A DNA stretch of 64,000 bases from Oscillospiraceae bacterium (GCA_015067025.1 SVNC01000002.1:62001-126000); one strand, 5' to 3'. Shown: positions 33,814 through 43,508, counted from the first letter of the stretch. Numbers and translations: made by a program. Notes: generated from the sequence alone by a model not told the origin.

Positions 33814-35046
33814 ATGGTAGAATTTGATAATTTTAAGCTTGTTGATGGTGGCGTGTGTGCTGCAAAGGGTTTCATTGCAGGCGGAATAAACGTAGGGATT
33901 AAGCCTGGTAGTACAAAAAGAGATTTAGCTATCATCAGCTGTGAAAAGAAATGCACAGCAGCAGCTATGTATACACAGAATAAGGTAAAGGGTGCACCTA
34001 TCACAGTTACTAAAAAGCACCTTGAAGATGGAATAGCTCAGGCTGTTATTGTAAACAGCGGTAATGCAAACACCTGTAATTCTAACGGTATTGAAATTGC
34101 AGAGCAGATGTGTGAGCTTTGTGCCGAGCAGCTTGATATTGATACGAATGATGTTATAGTAGGTTCAACGGGTGTTATCGGTCAGAAGCTTTCTATTGAC
34201 CCTGTGAAGAATAACATTGAAAAACTTGCAAAGAGCCTATCTGCTGAAGGCAGTACACTTGCATGTGAAGCTATTATGACAACTGATACAAGAAAAAAAG
34301 AGCTTGCAGTAGAATTTGAACTTGATGGTAAAGTATGTCATATCGGTGGTATCAGTAAGGGTAGCGGTATGATAAATCCCAATATGGCTACAATGCTTGC
34401 GTTTATTACAACTGACGTAAACATCAATTCCGCACTTCTTCATAAGGCATTAAAACGTACTACAGAAATTACTTACAATATGGTAAGCGTTGATGGTGAT
34501 ACATCTACTAATGATACTGTATGTATTATGGCGTCAGGGCTTGCTGAAAACAAGGAAATTACTGCTGAAGATGCAAATTACGAAATTTTCCTCAATGGTC
34601 TTTATGCAGTTATGATGAATCTTGCAAGAGAAACTGCAAGAGATGGTGAAGGTGCTACAAAGCTTATGGAATGTGTAGTTCGTAATGCACCTACAGAAGC
34701 TATAGCAAAAAGCGTAGCTTTATCTGTAATAAACAGCAGTCTTTTAAAGGCGGCTATATTCGCTGCAGATGCAAACTGGGGAAGAATTTTATGTGCTATC
34801 GGATATGCAGAGGGTGACTTTGATATTTCAAAGGTAGAGGTTCTTCTTTCATCCGACAAGGGTACGGTAAAGGTTTGCGAAAACGGTGCAGGCGTTGATT
34901 TCTCTGAGGATAAGGCGTTTGCAATTCTTTCTGAAGATGAAATTGTGATTATCGTTGATCTTCACGACGGCTTTGAAAAATCTGTTGCATGGGGTTGTGA
35001 CCTCACTTATGAGTATGTAAAGATCAATGCAGAATACAGAAGCTAA
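33814..35046 (+). CDS. argJ: Glutamate N-acetyltransferase / ornithine acetyltransferase
   Basis: ArgJ moves the acetyl group from N-acetylornithine to glutamate, so the cycle needs little new acetyl-CoA. Some ArgJ proteins can also use acetyl-CoA. The 410-residue precursor self-cleaves before Thr193 in NPNMATMLAFITTD to alpha and beta chains. KVKGAPI, VNSGNANTCN, MTTDTRKKE and VNSSLLKAAIFAADANWGRI are family landmarks. Presence of ArgJ explains why no ArgE is in the operon. Confidence 0.97.
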   Translation: MVEFDNFKLVDGGVCAAKGFIAGGINVGIKPGSTKRDLAIISCEKKCTAAAMYTQNKVKGAPITVTKKHLEDGIAQAVIVNSGNANTCNSNGIEIAEQMCELCAEQLDIDTNDVIVGSTGVIGQKLSIDPVKNNIEKLAKSLSAEGSTLACEAIMTTDTRKKELAVEFELDGKVCHIGGISKGSGMINPNMATMLAFITTDVNINSALLHKALKRTTEITYNMVSVDGDTSTNDTVCIMASGLAENKEITAEDANYEIFLNGLYAVMMNLARETARDGEGATKLMECVVRNAPTEAIAKSVALSVINSSLLKAAIFAADANWGRILCAIGYAEGDFDISKVEVLLSSDKGTVKVCENGAGVDFSEDKAFAILSEDEIVIIVDLHDGFEKSVAWGCDLTYEYVKINAEYRS

Positions 35047-35072
35047 GAAATGAACGGGAAAGGAAAATGAAA

Positions 35073-35924
35073 ATGTCTATGGAACACGAAAGCAGAGCAC
35101 AGATATTAAGTGATGCTCTTCCTTATATACAGAAATATGCAAATAAAGTCGTTGTTGTAAAATACGGCGGAAACGCAATGACAAATAACGAGCTCAAGCA
35201 GGCGGTTATGTCCGATATAGTTCTTTTATCTCTTTGCGGAATTAAAATCGTCCTTGTACACGGTGGTGGTCCTGAAATCAATGCAATGCTGAATAAGGTG
35301 GGTAAGGAAAGCAAGTTCGTAAACGGACTTCGCTATACCGATCAGGAAACTATCGATATAGTACAGATGGTACTTTGTGGTAAGGTAAACAAGGATCTTG
35401 TGGATCTTCTTTATACTCATAAAGGTGAAGCAATTGGTCTTTGCGGACTTGATTCACATATGATAGAAGCTGAGCAGTTATCACCCGATTTAGGCCTTGT
35501 CGGTGAGATTACAAACATCAATGCAAAAGTAATTGAAGACGTACTTGAAAAGGGTTATATTCCTGTTATTTCAACTGTAGCAGCAGGTAAGGATGGTACT
35601 GTTTACAATATTAATGCAGATACAGCTGCTGCTCGTATTGCCGCAGAGCTTAAAGCGGAGAGCCTTATTCTTCTTACAGATATTAAGGGCCTTTTAAGAG
35701 ATAAGGATGATGAAAACACACTTATCTATTCAGTTGGTGTCAGTGAAGTACCTTATCTGAAGGAACAGGGAATTATCTCAGGCGGTATGATACCTAAGAT
35801 CGACTGCTGTGTTGAAGCTGTAAGACGTGGCGTAAAGCAAGCTAATATCATAGATGGCAGAATACCTCACTCTATACTTATCGAGCTCCTCACCAATGAA
35901 GGTGCCGGTACGATGATCATATAA
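35073..35924 (+). CDS. argB: Acetylglutamate kinase
   Basis: ArgB phosphorylates N-acetylglutamate and is the usual site of arginine feedback control. The 283-residue protein has VVVKYGGNAMTNNELK, LVHGGGPEINAMLNKVGK, FVNGLRYTD, YNINADTAAARIAAELKAESLILLTDIKGLL and GMIPKIDCCVEAVRRGV. The N-terminal helix (MEHESRAQILSDALPYIQKY) is of the kind found in arginine-sensitive, hexameric enzymes, so inhibition is likely. GGAAAGGA fits ATG 35073 better than ATG 35067. Confidence 0.97.
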   Translation: MSMEHESRAQILSDALPYIQKYANKVVVVKYGGNAMTNNELKQAVMSDIVLLSLCGIKIVLVHGGGPEINAMLNKVGKESKFVNGLRYTDQETIDIVQMVLCGKVNKDLVDLLYTHKGEAIGLCGLDSHMIEAEQLSPDLGLVGEITNINAKVIEDVLEKGYIPVISTVAAGKDGTVYNINADTAAARIAAELKAESLILLTDIKGLLRDKDDENTLIYSVGVSEVPYLKEQGIISGGMIPKIDCCVEAVRRGVKQANIIDGRIPHSILIELLTNEGAGTMII

Positions 35925-35941
35925 TCTGAAAGGATAGAAGA

Positions 35942-37108
35942 ATGAATACAATAGAACAATTTAACGCTCATGTTATGGGTTCTTACGGCAGATTTGACCT
36001 TGTTCTTGAAAAGGGTGAAAATCAGTGTGCTACTGACGAAAACGGAAAAGTGTACATAGATTTTGGTAGCGGTATCGGTACAAATTCACTTGGTTACTGT
36101 AACGAAGACTGGGTAAACGCCGTATGTGACCAAGTAAAGAGTCTTCAGCATACTTCGAATTACTATTACACAAAGGTTCAGGCGGATTTTGCTGAGAAAC
36201 TCAGTGAAGCGACAGGACTTAAAAATATGTTTTTCTGCAATTCAGGTGCAGAAGCTAACGAATGTGCTATAAAAATTGCAAGAAAATACAGCTTTGACAA
36301 ATACGGAAAGGGAAGACACAACATAATCACACTTGTGAATTCCTTCCACGGAAGAACAATGTGTACCTTATCCGCTACAGGTCAGGAAGTTTTTCACAAT
36401 TATTTCTTCCCCTTTGTAGAAGGCTTCAGATATGTAGAAGCGAACAATATCGAAGATCTTAAAGCAAAGCTTGATGATACTGTATGTGCTGTAATGTTTG
36501 AATACATACAGGGCGAGGGCGGAGTTATGGCTTTAGAGCAGAGCTTTGTTGATGAAATATTCAATCTTTGTGAAAAGATGGATGTTCTTACAATAGCCGA
36601 TGAAGTACAGACAGGTGTGGGTAGAACAGGTAAATTCCTTGCGGGGGATAATTTCGGCAAGAAAGCTGATGTTATTACTCTTGCTAAGGGAATTGCAGGT
36701 GGCATTCCTATGGGTGCTTGTCTTGCAGGAGACAAATGTGCAGATGTTCTCACTCCAGGTACTCACGGTTCTACCTTTGGCGGTAATCCCATTGCTTGTG
36801 CAGGTGGTCTTGCAGTGCTGAAAAAAGCCGCTGACGAGGATTTTCTTGCCGAGGTTACTGCGAAGGGCGAATATATCAGAGAAAAGGTTATCAAAATGCC
36901 TAATGTAAAATCCATAAGCGGTATGGGGCTTATGATAGGTATAGAACTTGAAAACGGAAAAGAAGCAAAGAATATTGTAAAGAAAGCACTTGATAAGGGT
37001 CTTTTACTTCTTACCGCGAAGGAAAAGGTAAGACTGTTACCGCCCCTTACAATAAGCTATGAAGAACTTGATAAGGGACTTAATATTTTAGAAGAATTAC
37101 TCAGATAA
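35942..37108 (+). CDS. argD: Acetylornithine aminotransferase
   Basis: ArgD transfers an amino group from glutamate to N-acetylglutamate semialdehyde with PLP. The 388-residue class-III aminotransferase has the FCNSGAEANECAIKIARKY segment, SFHGRTMCTLSATGQ, TIADEVQTGVGRTGK with the PLP-pairing Asp, and the lysine in ITLAKGIAGGIPMGA, followed by GTHGSTFGGNPIACA. GAAAGGATAG precedes the ATG, and argF follows 19 nt later. Confidence 0.97.
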   Translation: MNTIEQFNAHVMGSYGRFDLVLEKGENQCATDENGKVYIDFGSGIGTNSLGYCNEDWVNAVCDQVKSLQHTSNYYYTKVQADFAEKLSEATGLKNMFFCNSGAEANECAIKIARKYSFDKYGKGRHNIITLVNSFHGRTMCTLSATGQEVFHNYFFPFVEGFRYVEANNIEDLKAKLDDTVCAVMFEYIQGEGGVMALEQSFVDEIFNLCEKMDVLTIADEVQTGVGRTGKFLAGDNFGKKADVITLAKGIAGGIPMGACLAGDKCADVLTPGTHGSTFGGNPIACAGGLAVLKKAADEDFLAEVTAKGEYIREKVIKMPNVKSISGMGLMIGIELENGKEAKNIVKKALDKGLLLLTAKEKVRLLPPLTISYEELDKGLNILEELLR

Positions 37109-37127
37109 CGGAAAGGAAAGAATTATT

Positions 37128-38039
37128 ATGAAACATTTACTTAAAATGCTTGATTTAAGCCGTGAAGAAATTATGGAGATATTAAATCTTGCCGATCAGC
37201 TTAAATATGAACAGAAACACGGAATACCTCACAATCACCTTCAGGGAAAGACGCTCGGTATGATATTCCAGAAGGCATCAACAAGAACAAGAGTCTCATT
37301 TGAAACAGGTATGTATCAGCTTGGCGGTAATGCACTATTCTTATCAGCAAGCGAAATGCAGATAGGCAGGGGTGAACCTGTACAGGATACAGCAAGAGTT
37401 CTTTCAAGATATATTGACGGTATAATGATCAGAACCTTTGAACAGTCAGAAGTTGAAGCTCTTGCAGAATTCGGTACTATCCCTGTAATCAACGGTCTTA
37501 CAGATTTCTGCCATCCCTGTCAGATCCTTGCTGACCTTATGACTGTAAGAGAGCATAAGAACAGACTTGAAGGTCTTAAGATGTGTTACATAGGGGATGG
37601 CAACAATATGGCAAATTCTCTTGCGGTTGGTTGTCTCAAAGTTGGTATGGATGTATCCCTTGCATGCCCTGAAGGATATTATCCCGATGCTGAAGTTTTA
37701 GAGTTCTGCAAGCAGTATCCTAACTTCAAGCTTGTAAATGATCCTATTGAAGCCGCAAAGGATGCAGATGTGCTCTTTACTGACGTATGGGCGTCTATGG
37801 GTCAGGAAGGTGAAGCAGAGCAAAGAAAGATAGCTTTCAAGGGCTATCAGATAAACGATGAGGTTATGGCGGTTGCTAAGCCTGACGCTATGGTGCAGCA
37901 CTGTCTTCCTGCTCACAGAGAAGAAGAGATTACCGCAAAGGTGTTTGAAGAACACGCTACTGAAATATTTGATGAAGCAGAAAACAGACTGCATGCACAG
38001 AAGGCAGTTATGGTTATGCTTATGGCTGACAAAAACTGA
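37128..38039 (+). CDS. argF: Ornithine carbamoyltransferase
   Basis: ArgF forms citrulline from ornithine and carbamoyl phosphate. The 303-residue protein has the carbamoyl-phosphate loop STRTRVSFETG, ALFLSASEMQIGRGEPVQDTARVLSR, HPCQILADLMT, FTDVWASMGQE and the ornithine-site HCLPAHREEEI. This closes the operon: steps from glutamate to arginine are all encoded at 29.6-38.0 kb, except a dedicated acetylglutamate synthase and carbamoyl-phosphate synthase. A terminator follows. Confidence 0.97.
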   Translation: MKHLLKMLDLSREEIMEILNLADQLKYEQKHGIPHNHLQGKTLGMIFQKASTRTRVSFETGMYQLGGNALFLSASEMQIGRGEPVQDTARVLSRYIDGIMIRTFEQSEVEALAEFGTIPVINGLTDFCHPCQILADLMTVREHKNRLEGLKMCYIGDGNNMANSLAVGCLKVGMDVSLACPEGYYPDAEVLEFCKQYPNFKLVNDPIEAAKDADVLFTDVWASMGQEGEAEQRKIAFKGYQINDEVMAVAKPDAMVQHCLPAHREEEITAKVFEEHATEIFDEAENRLHAQKAVMVMLMADKN

Positions 38040-38046
38040 TTTAATT

Positions 38047-38088
38047 AAAATTGAGGGTGAGGCGAATGCCTTAATCCTCAATTTTTTA
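38047..38088 (+). terminator. Terminator of the arg operon
   Basis: AAAATTGAGG / CCTCAATTTT (38047-38056 with 38076-38085) encloses a small inner hairpin (GGC/GCC), followed by TTATAG; the 3' arm itself ends in six Ts. Confidence 0.8.
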
Positions 38089-38101
38089 TAGAGAGGCAAT
38101 T

Positions 38102-39268
38102 ATGACAAATTTACTTATACGCTTATTTATAAAGGATAGAAATAATGTAACCGATCCTGCTGTACGTACTCGATATGGTTATCTCGGTTCTTTCACCGGT
38201 ATTGCTTTGAATATTCTTTTGTTTCTTGGCAAGTTTATCGCCGGCCTTATTTCAGGTGCTGTTTCTGTTATGGCGGATGCTTTCAACAATTTATCTGACG
38301 CGGGTTCTTCCATTATGACTTTTGTAGGTTTTAAAATGGCGAGTATGCCCGCAGATAATGAGCATCCTTACGGTCACGGGCGAATGGAATATGTGTCGGG
38401 TCTTATTATTGCGGTAATTATTATGCTAATGGGGTTCGAACTTGGAAAGTCGTCGGTAGAAAAGATAATAAATCCCGAAGAATTTACTTTTAGCTTGCTT
38501 TCCTTATGTATTCTTATAGCATCTGTTCTTGTAAAGCTCTGGATGGCTTTATTCAATAGGAAACTTGGTAAGATAATAAATTCAAAGGCAATGAAGGCGA
38601 CCGCTATGGATTCGCTTACAGACTGCATTTCTACCACAGTTGTTATTCTTACTGTACTTCTTGCTCTTTTCACCGGAATCAACCTTGATGCCTATGCAGG
38701 CCTTCTGGTAGCGGTTTTTATCCTTTATACAGGGTTTAATACTTTTAAAGACAGTCTTACACCATTACTTGGCGAAAAGCCAAGTAATGAGCTTGTAAAG
38801 GAAATTGAGGAGACTGTAATGTGCTATCCCGGAATAATCGGAGTGCATGACCTTATTGTACACGATTATGGTGTCGGAAATATGATAATTTCCATGCATG
38901 CAGAAGTTCCTTGTAAATCAGATATAATGGAGGCTCATGAGTTAATTGACCTTATAGAAGATGATCTTAAAATAAAGTATAGAAGTATCGTTTCTATTCA
39001 CATGGATCCCGTTGCAAACGACGATGAAGAAACTGTTCAGATGAAAGAAATGGTAACCAAAATTATCAAGGATATAGATGAAATTTTAAGTATTCACGAT
39101 TTCAGAATGACGAAAGGTACACAACACGTCAACTTTATCTTTGATCTGGTAACACCTTTTAAATTTAGAATTTCTGACAGCGAACTTGTAGAAATGATAA
39201 GAGAACAACTTTGTGAAATAGATAAAAAATATTTTGCAGTTATAACAGTTGAACATTCAATGTGCTGA
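38102..39268 (+). CDS. Cation diffusion facilitator family transporter
   Basis: This 388-residue CDF protein exchanges divalent metal ions (Zn, Mn, Fe or Co) for protons. Six membrane segments occupy residues 25-215, with metal-site residues in VMADAFNNLSDAGSS (second helix) and AMDSLTDCISTT (fifth helix). HPYGHGRMEYVSGLI is the family loop. A cytoplasmic dimerisation domain follows (PGIIGVHDLIVHDYG, IHMDP). It has no promoter of its own that I can see besides read-through. The metal is not decidable from sequence. Confidence 0.93.
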   Translation: MTNLLIRLFIKDRNNVTDPAVRTRYGYLGSFTGIALNILLFLGKFIAGLISGAVSVMADAFNNLSDAGSSIMTFVGFKMASMPADNEHPYGHGRMEYVSGLIIAVIIMLMGFELGKSSVEKIINPEEFTFSLLSLCILIASVLVKLWMALFNRKLGKIINSKAMKATAMDSLTDCISTTVVILTVLLALFTGINLDAYAGLLVAVFILYTGFNTFKDSLTPLLGEKPSNELVKEIEETVMCYPGIIGVHDLIVHDYGVGNMIISMHAEVPCKSDIMEAHELIDLIEDDLKIKYRSIVSIHMDPVANDDEETVQMKEMVTKIIKDIDEILSIHDFRMTKGTQHVNFIFDLVTPFKFRISDSELVEMIREQLCEIDKKYFAVITVEHSMC

Positions 39269-39289
39269 AATTTCTTTGTTCGAATAAAG

Positions 39290-39318
39290 TTGACTAAACA
39301 AAAAAAATGTGATACAAT
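39290..39318 (+). promoter_or_regulatory. Promoter before the thymidylate-kinase-like gene
   Basis: TTGACT (39290-39295), a 17-bp spacer and TACAAT (39313-39318), 41 nt before the TTG start at 39360. Confidence 0.75.
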
Positions 39319-39359
39319 AAAAAAGTATAGTTAAATTCTATTCTGAAGGGATGTTGTAA

Positions 39360-40016
39360 TTGAACGGTAAGCTTATTGTTATTGAAGGTCTTGACGGATG
39401 CGGCAAAAGTACGCAGCTTGAATTGCTTCAGAAAAAGTTTAATGGAAAAGCAGAATTTATAAGCTTTCCTAATTACGAAAGTGCCAGTGGTAGCATAGTA
39501 AAGGATTATCTTTCCGGAAAGTTTGCAGAAGATGACGCTATGACAGGATGCTTTACCGCCAGCAGTTTTTATGCGGTTGACAGATACACAAGCTATAAGA
39601 ACTACTGGGAAGTAAGCTATAAAAATGGCACGAATATAATAGCGGCCAGATACACGACCTCCAACGCTATATATCAGATGGCAAAGCTTGAAAAGAATAA
39701 ATGGGACGAATATTTAAGCTGGCTGTGGGATTTTGAGTATAATAAGTTTTCTATTCCTAAGCCTGATAAGGTAATATTCCTCGATATGCCGATAGAAATA
39801 TCTCAGAAACTTTTGTCAAAACGTTATGACGGAGATGAAAGTAAAAAGGATATCCATGAAAAAAATATAGATTTTCTTAAAAGGTGCAGAGAAGCTGCTC
39901 TTTATACCGCCTCTTTCGATAGCTGGCAGATAGTCGGCTGTGCTGATGGGGAAAATATTCGCACGATTGAAAAAATCAATCAGGATCTTTATGAAATTAT
40001 AAATTCAGTTTTTTAA
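39360..40016 (+). CDS. tmk: Thymidylate kinase-like nucleoside monophosphate kinase, TTG start
   Basis: This 218-residue P-loop kinase resembles dTMP kinase, which makes dTDP for DNA synthesis. GLDGCGKST (residues 9-17) is the Walker A, SFPNYESASGSIVKDYLSG follows, and a VDRYTSY segment is the DR(Y/H) motif. KVIFLDMPIEISQKLLSKR precedes a lid. It differs from Bacillus Tmk in the middle, so another nucleoside or nucleotide substrate is possible. The start is TTG 39360 with GAAGGG before it. A promoter lies at 39290. Confidence 0.82.
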   Translation: MNGKLIVIEGLDGCGKSTQLELLQKKFNGKAEFISFPNYESASGSIVKDYLSGKFAEDDAMTGCFTASSFYAVDRYTSYKNYWEVSYKNGTNIIAARYTTSNAIYQMAKLEKNKWDEYLSWLWDFEYNKFSIPKPDKVIFLDMPIEISQKLLSKRYDGDESKKDIHEKNIDFLKRCREAALYTASFDSWQIVGCADGENIRTIEKINQDLYEIINSVF

Positions 40017-40034
40017 TAATAAGGATGAAATAAT

Positions 40035-40910
40035 TTGCTACAATTTAAACCAATCGAATTAACAGATAAGCCTTGGATAGATGAGCTGCTTGCTGTATCG
40101 GATTTTCAAGGATGCGAATATAATTTTACCAATAACTATGTATGGCGAAATATTTACGGAATAACAATCTGCAGATTTAAGGATTTTTATATTGTTAAAT
40201 CTGCAAAGGGCTTTTTCTTTCCTGCCGGAAAGGGTAATATCAGAGAGCTTATAAACGAACTGAAAGATTATTCTGCAAAAGATGGGGATAAGCTTCGTTT
40301 TGTAACAATGGACAAGGCTTCAAAGGAATTGCTTGAAAAAGAATTTCCGGGTGGCTTTGTTTTTCAAACTGATGAAGATGTATATGATTACGTTTATACT
40401 ACAGAAAGCCTTTCTACACTTTCGGGCAAAAAGTTACATTCCAAAAGAAATTATATAAATCGTTTCAAACAGCTTGACTGGAGCTATGAGCATATCACAG
40501 AAGATAATATAGATGAATGCAGAGAAATGAGTACCATATGGTGTAAGCTCAACAATTGTGATATGAACGAAGAAAAAGCTGAGGAAATGTGTAGTGTCGA
40601 AAATGGACTTGATAATTTCAAAGCGTTAGGGCTACAGGGACTGATACTCAGAGTAAATGGGAAAATTCAGGCGTTTTCTTATGGTGAAAGGCTTAACAGC
40701 GATACCTTTGTTACACACGTTGAAAAAGCTCTTACTGAATATGATGGAACTTATCCAATGATAAATTATCTTATGGCAAATGAATTCTGCAAAGAATTTG
40801 AGTATATAAACAGGGAAGAAGATATGGGAGAAGAAAATCTCAGAAAAGCTAAGCGTTCATATAGACCTTGTTTTATGATTGAAAAATTCAGTGCCGAATA
40901 CACGGAATAA
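40035..40910 (+). CDS. DUF2156 (phosphatidylglycerol lysyltransferase-like) protein, TTG start
   Basis: This 291-residue DUF2156 protein has the double-GNAT fold of the C-terminal domain of MprF-type aminoacyl-lipid transferases but no membrane part. Typical elements are the start FKPIELTDKPWIDELL, GCEYNFTNNYVWRN, KKLHSKRNYINRF, GLILRVNGKIQAFSYGERL and the ending NREEDMGEENLRKAKRSYRPCFMIEKF. Soluble members have no firm function; aminoacyl transfer from tRNA is the usual guess. The start is TTG 40035 with AAGGATG upstream. Confidence 0.88.
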   Translation: MLQFKPIELTDKPWIDELLAVSDFQGCEYNFTNNYVWRNIYGITICRFKDFYIVKSAKGFFFPAGKGNIRELINELKDYSAKDGDKLRFVTMDKASKELLEKEFPGGFVFQTDEDVYDYVYTTESLSTLSGKKLHSKRNYINRFKQLDWSYEHITEDNIDECREMSTIWCKLNNCDMNEEKAEEMCSVENGLDNFKALGLQGLILRVNGKIQAFSYGERLNSDTFVTHVEKALTEYDGTYPMINYLMANEFCKEFEYINREEDMGEENLRKAKRSYRPCFMIEKFSAEYTE

Positions 40911-40927
40911 AGAAAGGAATTTTAATT

Positions 40928-41470
40928 ATGATATATGTATTTCTTGCTAATGGATTTGAAGAAACTGAAGCAATCGCTCCTATCGATATTCTGAAAAGAT
41001 GTGAGGTAGAGGTAGCCACAGTTGGTATTGGCGGCGATCAGATTACCAGCACACACGGAATTACGGTTTTTACAGATATGGTAGAAGGTGATGTTATCTT
41101 ATCCGATGAAGTGGATATGATAGTTCTTCCGGGTGGTATGCCCGGCACTCTTAATCTTGAGAAAAACGAAACGGTGCGTGAAGCTATCCGTTTCTGTACT
41201 GAAAATAACAAATATATAGCAGCTATATGTGCAGCACCTTCAATACTCGGAAAAATGAATCTGCTTGAAGGGAAGAAAGCGACCTGTTTCCCGGGATTTG
41301 AACAGTTCTTATTCGGTGCTGAACTTGGTGAAGAGAAGGTTTATGTTGACGGTAACATTATAACTGCTAAGGGTGCAGGTGTTGCTGTTGAATTTGGTCT
41401 TGCACTTGCAGAGCTTATAAAAGGAAAAGGTAAGGCTTCTGCTATTCGTAAGTCTTTACAGTGTATGTGA
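40928..41470 (+). CDS. DJ-1/PfpI family protein
   Basis: This 180-residue DJ-1-like protein belongs to the group of methylglyoxal-handling or redox-sensing enzymes (YajL/ThiJ type). The reactive cysteine is Cys101 in the nucleophile elbow AAICAAPSILG, with Glu14-15 in GFEETEAIAPIDIL as partner. LPGGMPGTLNL and ITAKGAGVAVEFGLALAELI are typical. GAAAGGAA precedes the ATG, and it is 3 nt from the next gene. The true substrate is unresolved for the family. Confidence 0.92.
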   Translation: MIYVFLANGFEETEAIAPIDILKRCEVEVATVGIGGDQITSTHGITVFTDMVEGDVILSDEVDMIVLPGGMPGTLNLEKNETVREAIRFCTENNKYIAAICAAPSILGKMNLLEGKKATCFPGFEQFLFGAELGEEKVYVDGNIITAKGAGVAVEFGLALAELIKGKGKASAIRKSLQCM

Positions 41471-41473
41471 TTT

Positions 41474-42028
41474 ATGACACTTAAGGGACAAAAAAACGCT
41501 TTAAGGAAATTTCTTAAAGCCAAAAGAAAAGAACTCGTTCAAAGTGGAAAGAAAACCGCTCTTGATAAAAAGGTTTATGAGAATATTTTAAAAAGCGGCA
41601 TTTTAGATAAATATAATGTTTTTTTATGTTACGTTTCTACTGAAATTGAGGTAGATACTATAGATTTTATAAAACGTTGCTTTGATATAGGGAAAATAGT
41701 CGCTGTACCAAAATGTACATCGGATGAAATGACCTTTTACGTTATAGAATCCTTTTCTGATATCAGTACCGGTATGTATGGTATAAAAGAGCCATTGGAA
41801 CATTGTCGTTTGCTGACAAATGAAGAAATGTCGCAGAGTATTTGCATCGTGCCTGCACTTGCATACAACAAAGAAGGCTTCAGAATTGGATATGGAAAAG
41901 GGTATTATGACAAATTCATAAGTGGATATAAAGGAGCTACGCTTGGTCTTTGTTACAGCAACTTTATCCGTGAGGATATTCCAATAGATAAGTTTGACAG
42001 AAGAATAGAAAGAGTTATAACTGATTGA
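41474..42028 (+). CDS. 5-formyltetrahydrofolate cyclo-ligase
   Basis: This enzyme (YgfA/MTHFS family) uses ATP to convert 5-formyl-THF to 5,10-methenyl-THF. The 184-residue protein has LRKFLKAKRKEL at its start, FLCYVSTEIEVDTIDFI, VPKCTSDEMTFYVIESF, YGIKEP and the signature VPALAYNKEGFRIGYGKGYYDKFIS, followed by GLCYSNF. All conserved residues of the ATP and folate sites appear to be there. It is probably in one transcript with the DJ-1 gene and mltG. Confidence 0.93.
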   Translation: MTLKGQKNALRKFLKAKRKELVQSGKKTALDKKVYENILKSGILDKYNVFLCYVSTEIEVDTIDFIKRCFDIGKIVAVPKCTSDEMTFYVIESFSDISTGMYGIKEPLEHCRLLTNEEMSQSICIVPALAYNKEGFRIGYGKGYYDKFISGYKGATLGLCYSNFIREDIPIDKFDRRIERVITD

Positions 42029-42051
42029 AAATAAAAGAAAGGAAAAGCTGT

Positions 42052-43491
42052 ATGGAGAATAAATCTCTTAACGATATTCTGTTTTCACTTCCTAATGCCA
42101 AAAAGAATGATGCAGTTGTTGAAGAAGCCACTGCAGGAATAGAAAGTACAGTTCAGTTTGAAAAAATAGACGAAATTTCAGAAACGGCTACTGTTATTGA
42201 AAATGATTTGCCGAAAGAAGAGTCTGTTAACTTTTATGATGCAATTGAAAATAAGCATGACGAAAACGCCGTTTCTTCGGTAGATGAGGAAGATGAGGTA
42301 ACAGAAGAAGAATATCAGCAGTACCTTGCAGATAAAAAAGAAAGAGCAAAAAAAATCAAAACGAAAAACAGACACAGAAGAACCTTTACTCATATTTTAG
42401 CAGGTGTTCTTTTATCTGTATTCATCGTTTCGGTTTCGGCTTTTCTTGCTGTATATATAGTAAAATCGGCTCTTGATTTTACCGGTATAGGAAAAACTTA
42501 CTGTCAGGCACAGATATACATATCGGAGGATGCTACTGTTGATGATATTTCTAAAGAGCTTGCCAATCTCGGAATTATCACAATGCCTGATGTTTTCTCC
42601 TTATATACAAAATTTTCTGATGCAGAAGATGATTTTATAAAGGGCACTTTTACTGTTGATACAACTATGTCGTATAGTACTCTTCTTATGAATCTTCAAA
42701 CTATTTCTACAATAAACCAGACGGTGACTATCCAGATTACGGAAGGTATGACTATATATGAGATAGCTGAAATATTTGAAGAAAATCTTGTATGTCGTGC
42801 TGAAGATTTTCTTGCACAGTGCAAGGAGCTTGAACAGACTTATAAGTTCCAGAAACGTCTTGATGATGAGCCTTTGAAATTCTATCAGATGGAAGGTTAT
42901 ATTTTTCCTGATACTTATGAATTTTACATTATTCCTCAGCTTGAAGACAATAGCGAAATCGATACGACTGAATATGCTAAGGAAGCTCTTGATGTCATAT
43001 ATCAGAACTTCAATAATAAGATCACCTCAAGATATTATAGCAGAATGAATGAGCTTAATATGACACTTGATGAGGTGATAACGCTTGCATCGGTTGTACA
43101 AAGAGAAGCGGATACAGTTGAAAATATGGGTAATGTTGCTTCTGCATTTATGAACAGACTTAACAATTCAGACGTTTTCCCAAGGCTCGAATCTGACGTT
43201 ACAACTCTTTATGTGATTGAAAGAATAAAGCCCAATATGCCTACATCCGAGCATTCAAAGAACAAGGCAATGTTTAACGCTTATGATACTTATGAATGCG
43301 ATGGAATACCGGTAGGTCCGATCTGTAACCCGGGACTTGATGCTATTAAGGCGGTCCTTTACGCTCCTGAAACAACGTATTATTATTTCTGTGCACATCC
43401 TGAAACGATGGAAATGTACTTTGCAGAAACTATCAGTGAGCATGAGGAAAATCTTCGTATATGCGGACTTGATGACGCTATAGCTGATTGA
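42052..43491 (+). CDS. mltG: Endolytic murein transglycosylase MltG
   Basis: MltG cuts nascent glycan strands at the membrane and so sets chain length. AAAGGAA places the start at ATG 42052, giving 479 residues. A long acidic, probably disordered cytoplasmic segment (about 110 residues) ends in a Lys/Arg stretch before the single membrane helix (LAGVLLSVFIVSVSAFLAVY). Then come the LysM-like YceG subdomain (TIQITEGMTIYEIAEIF) and the catalytic part with ASVVQREA (Glu352), VASAFMNRL, LESDVTTLY and PVGPICNPGLDAIKA. The cytoplasmic tail is longer than in E. coli MltG. Confidence 0.94.
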   Translation: MENKSLNDILFSLPNAKKNDAVVEEATAGIESTVQFEKIDEISETATVIENDLPKEESVNFYDAIENKHDENAVSSVDEEDEVTEEEYQQYLADKKERAKKIKTKNRHRRTFTHILAGVLLSVFIVSVSAFLAVYIVKSALDFTGIGKTYCQAQIYISEDATVDDISKELANLGIITMPDVFSLYTKFSDAEDDFIKGTFTVDTTMSYSTLLMNLQTISTINQTVTIQITEGMTIYEIAEIFEENLVCRAEDFLAQCKELEQTYKFQKRLDDEPLKFYQMEGYIFPDTYEFYIIPQLEDNSEIDTTEYAKEALDVIYQNFNNKITSRYYSRMNELNMTLDEVITLASVVQREADTVENMGNVASAFMNRLNNSDVFPRLESDVTTLYVIERIKPNMPTSEHSKNKAMFNAYDTYECDGIPVGPICNPGLDAIKAVLYAPETTYYYFCAHPETMEMYFAETISEHEENLRICGLDDAIAD

Positions 43492-43508
43492 AATTAAAGA
43501 ATACTTTA

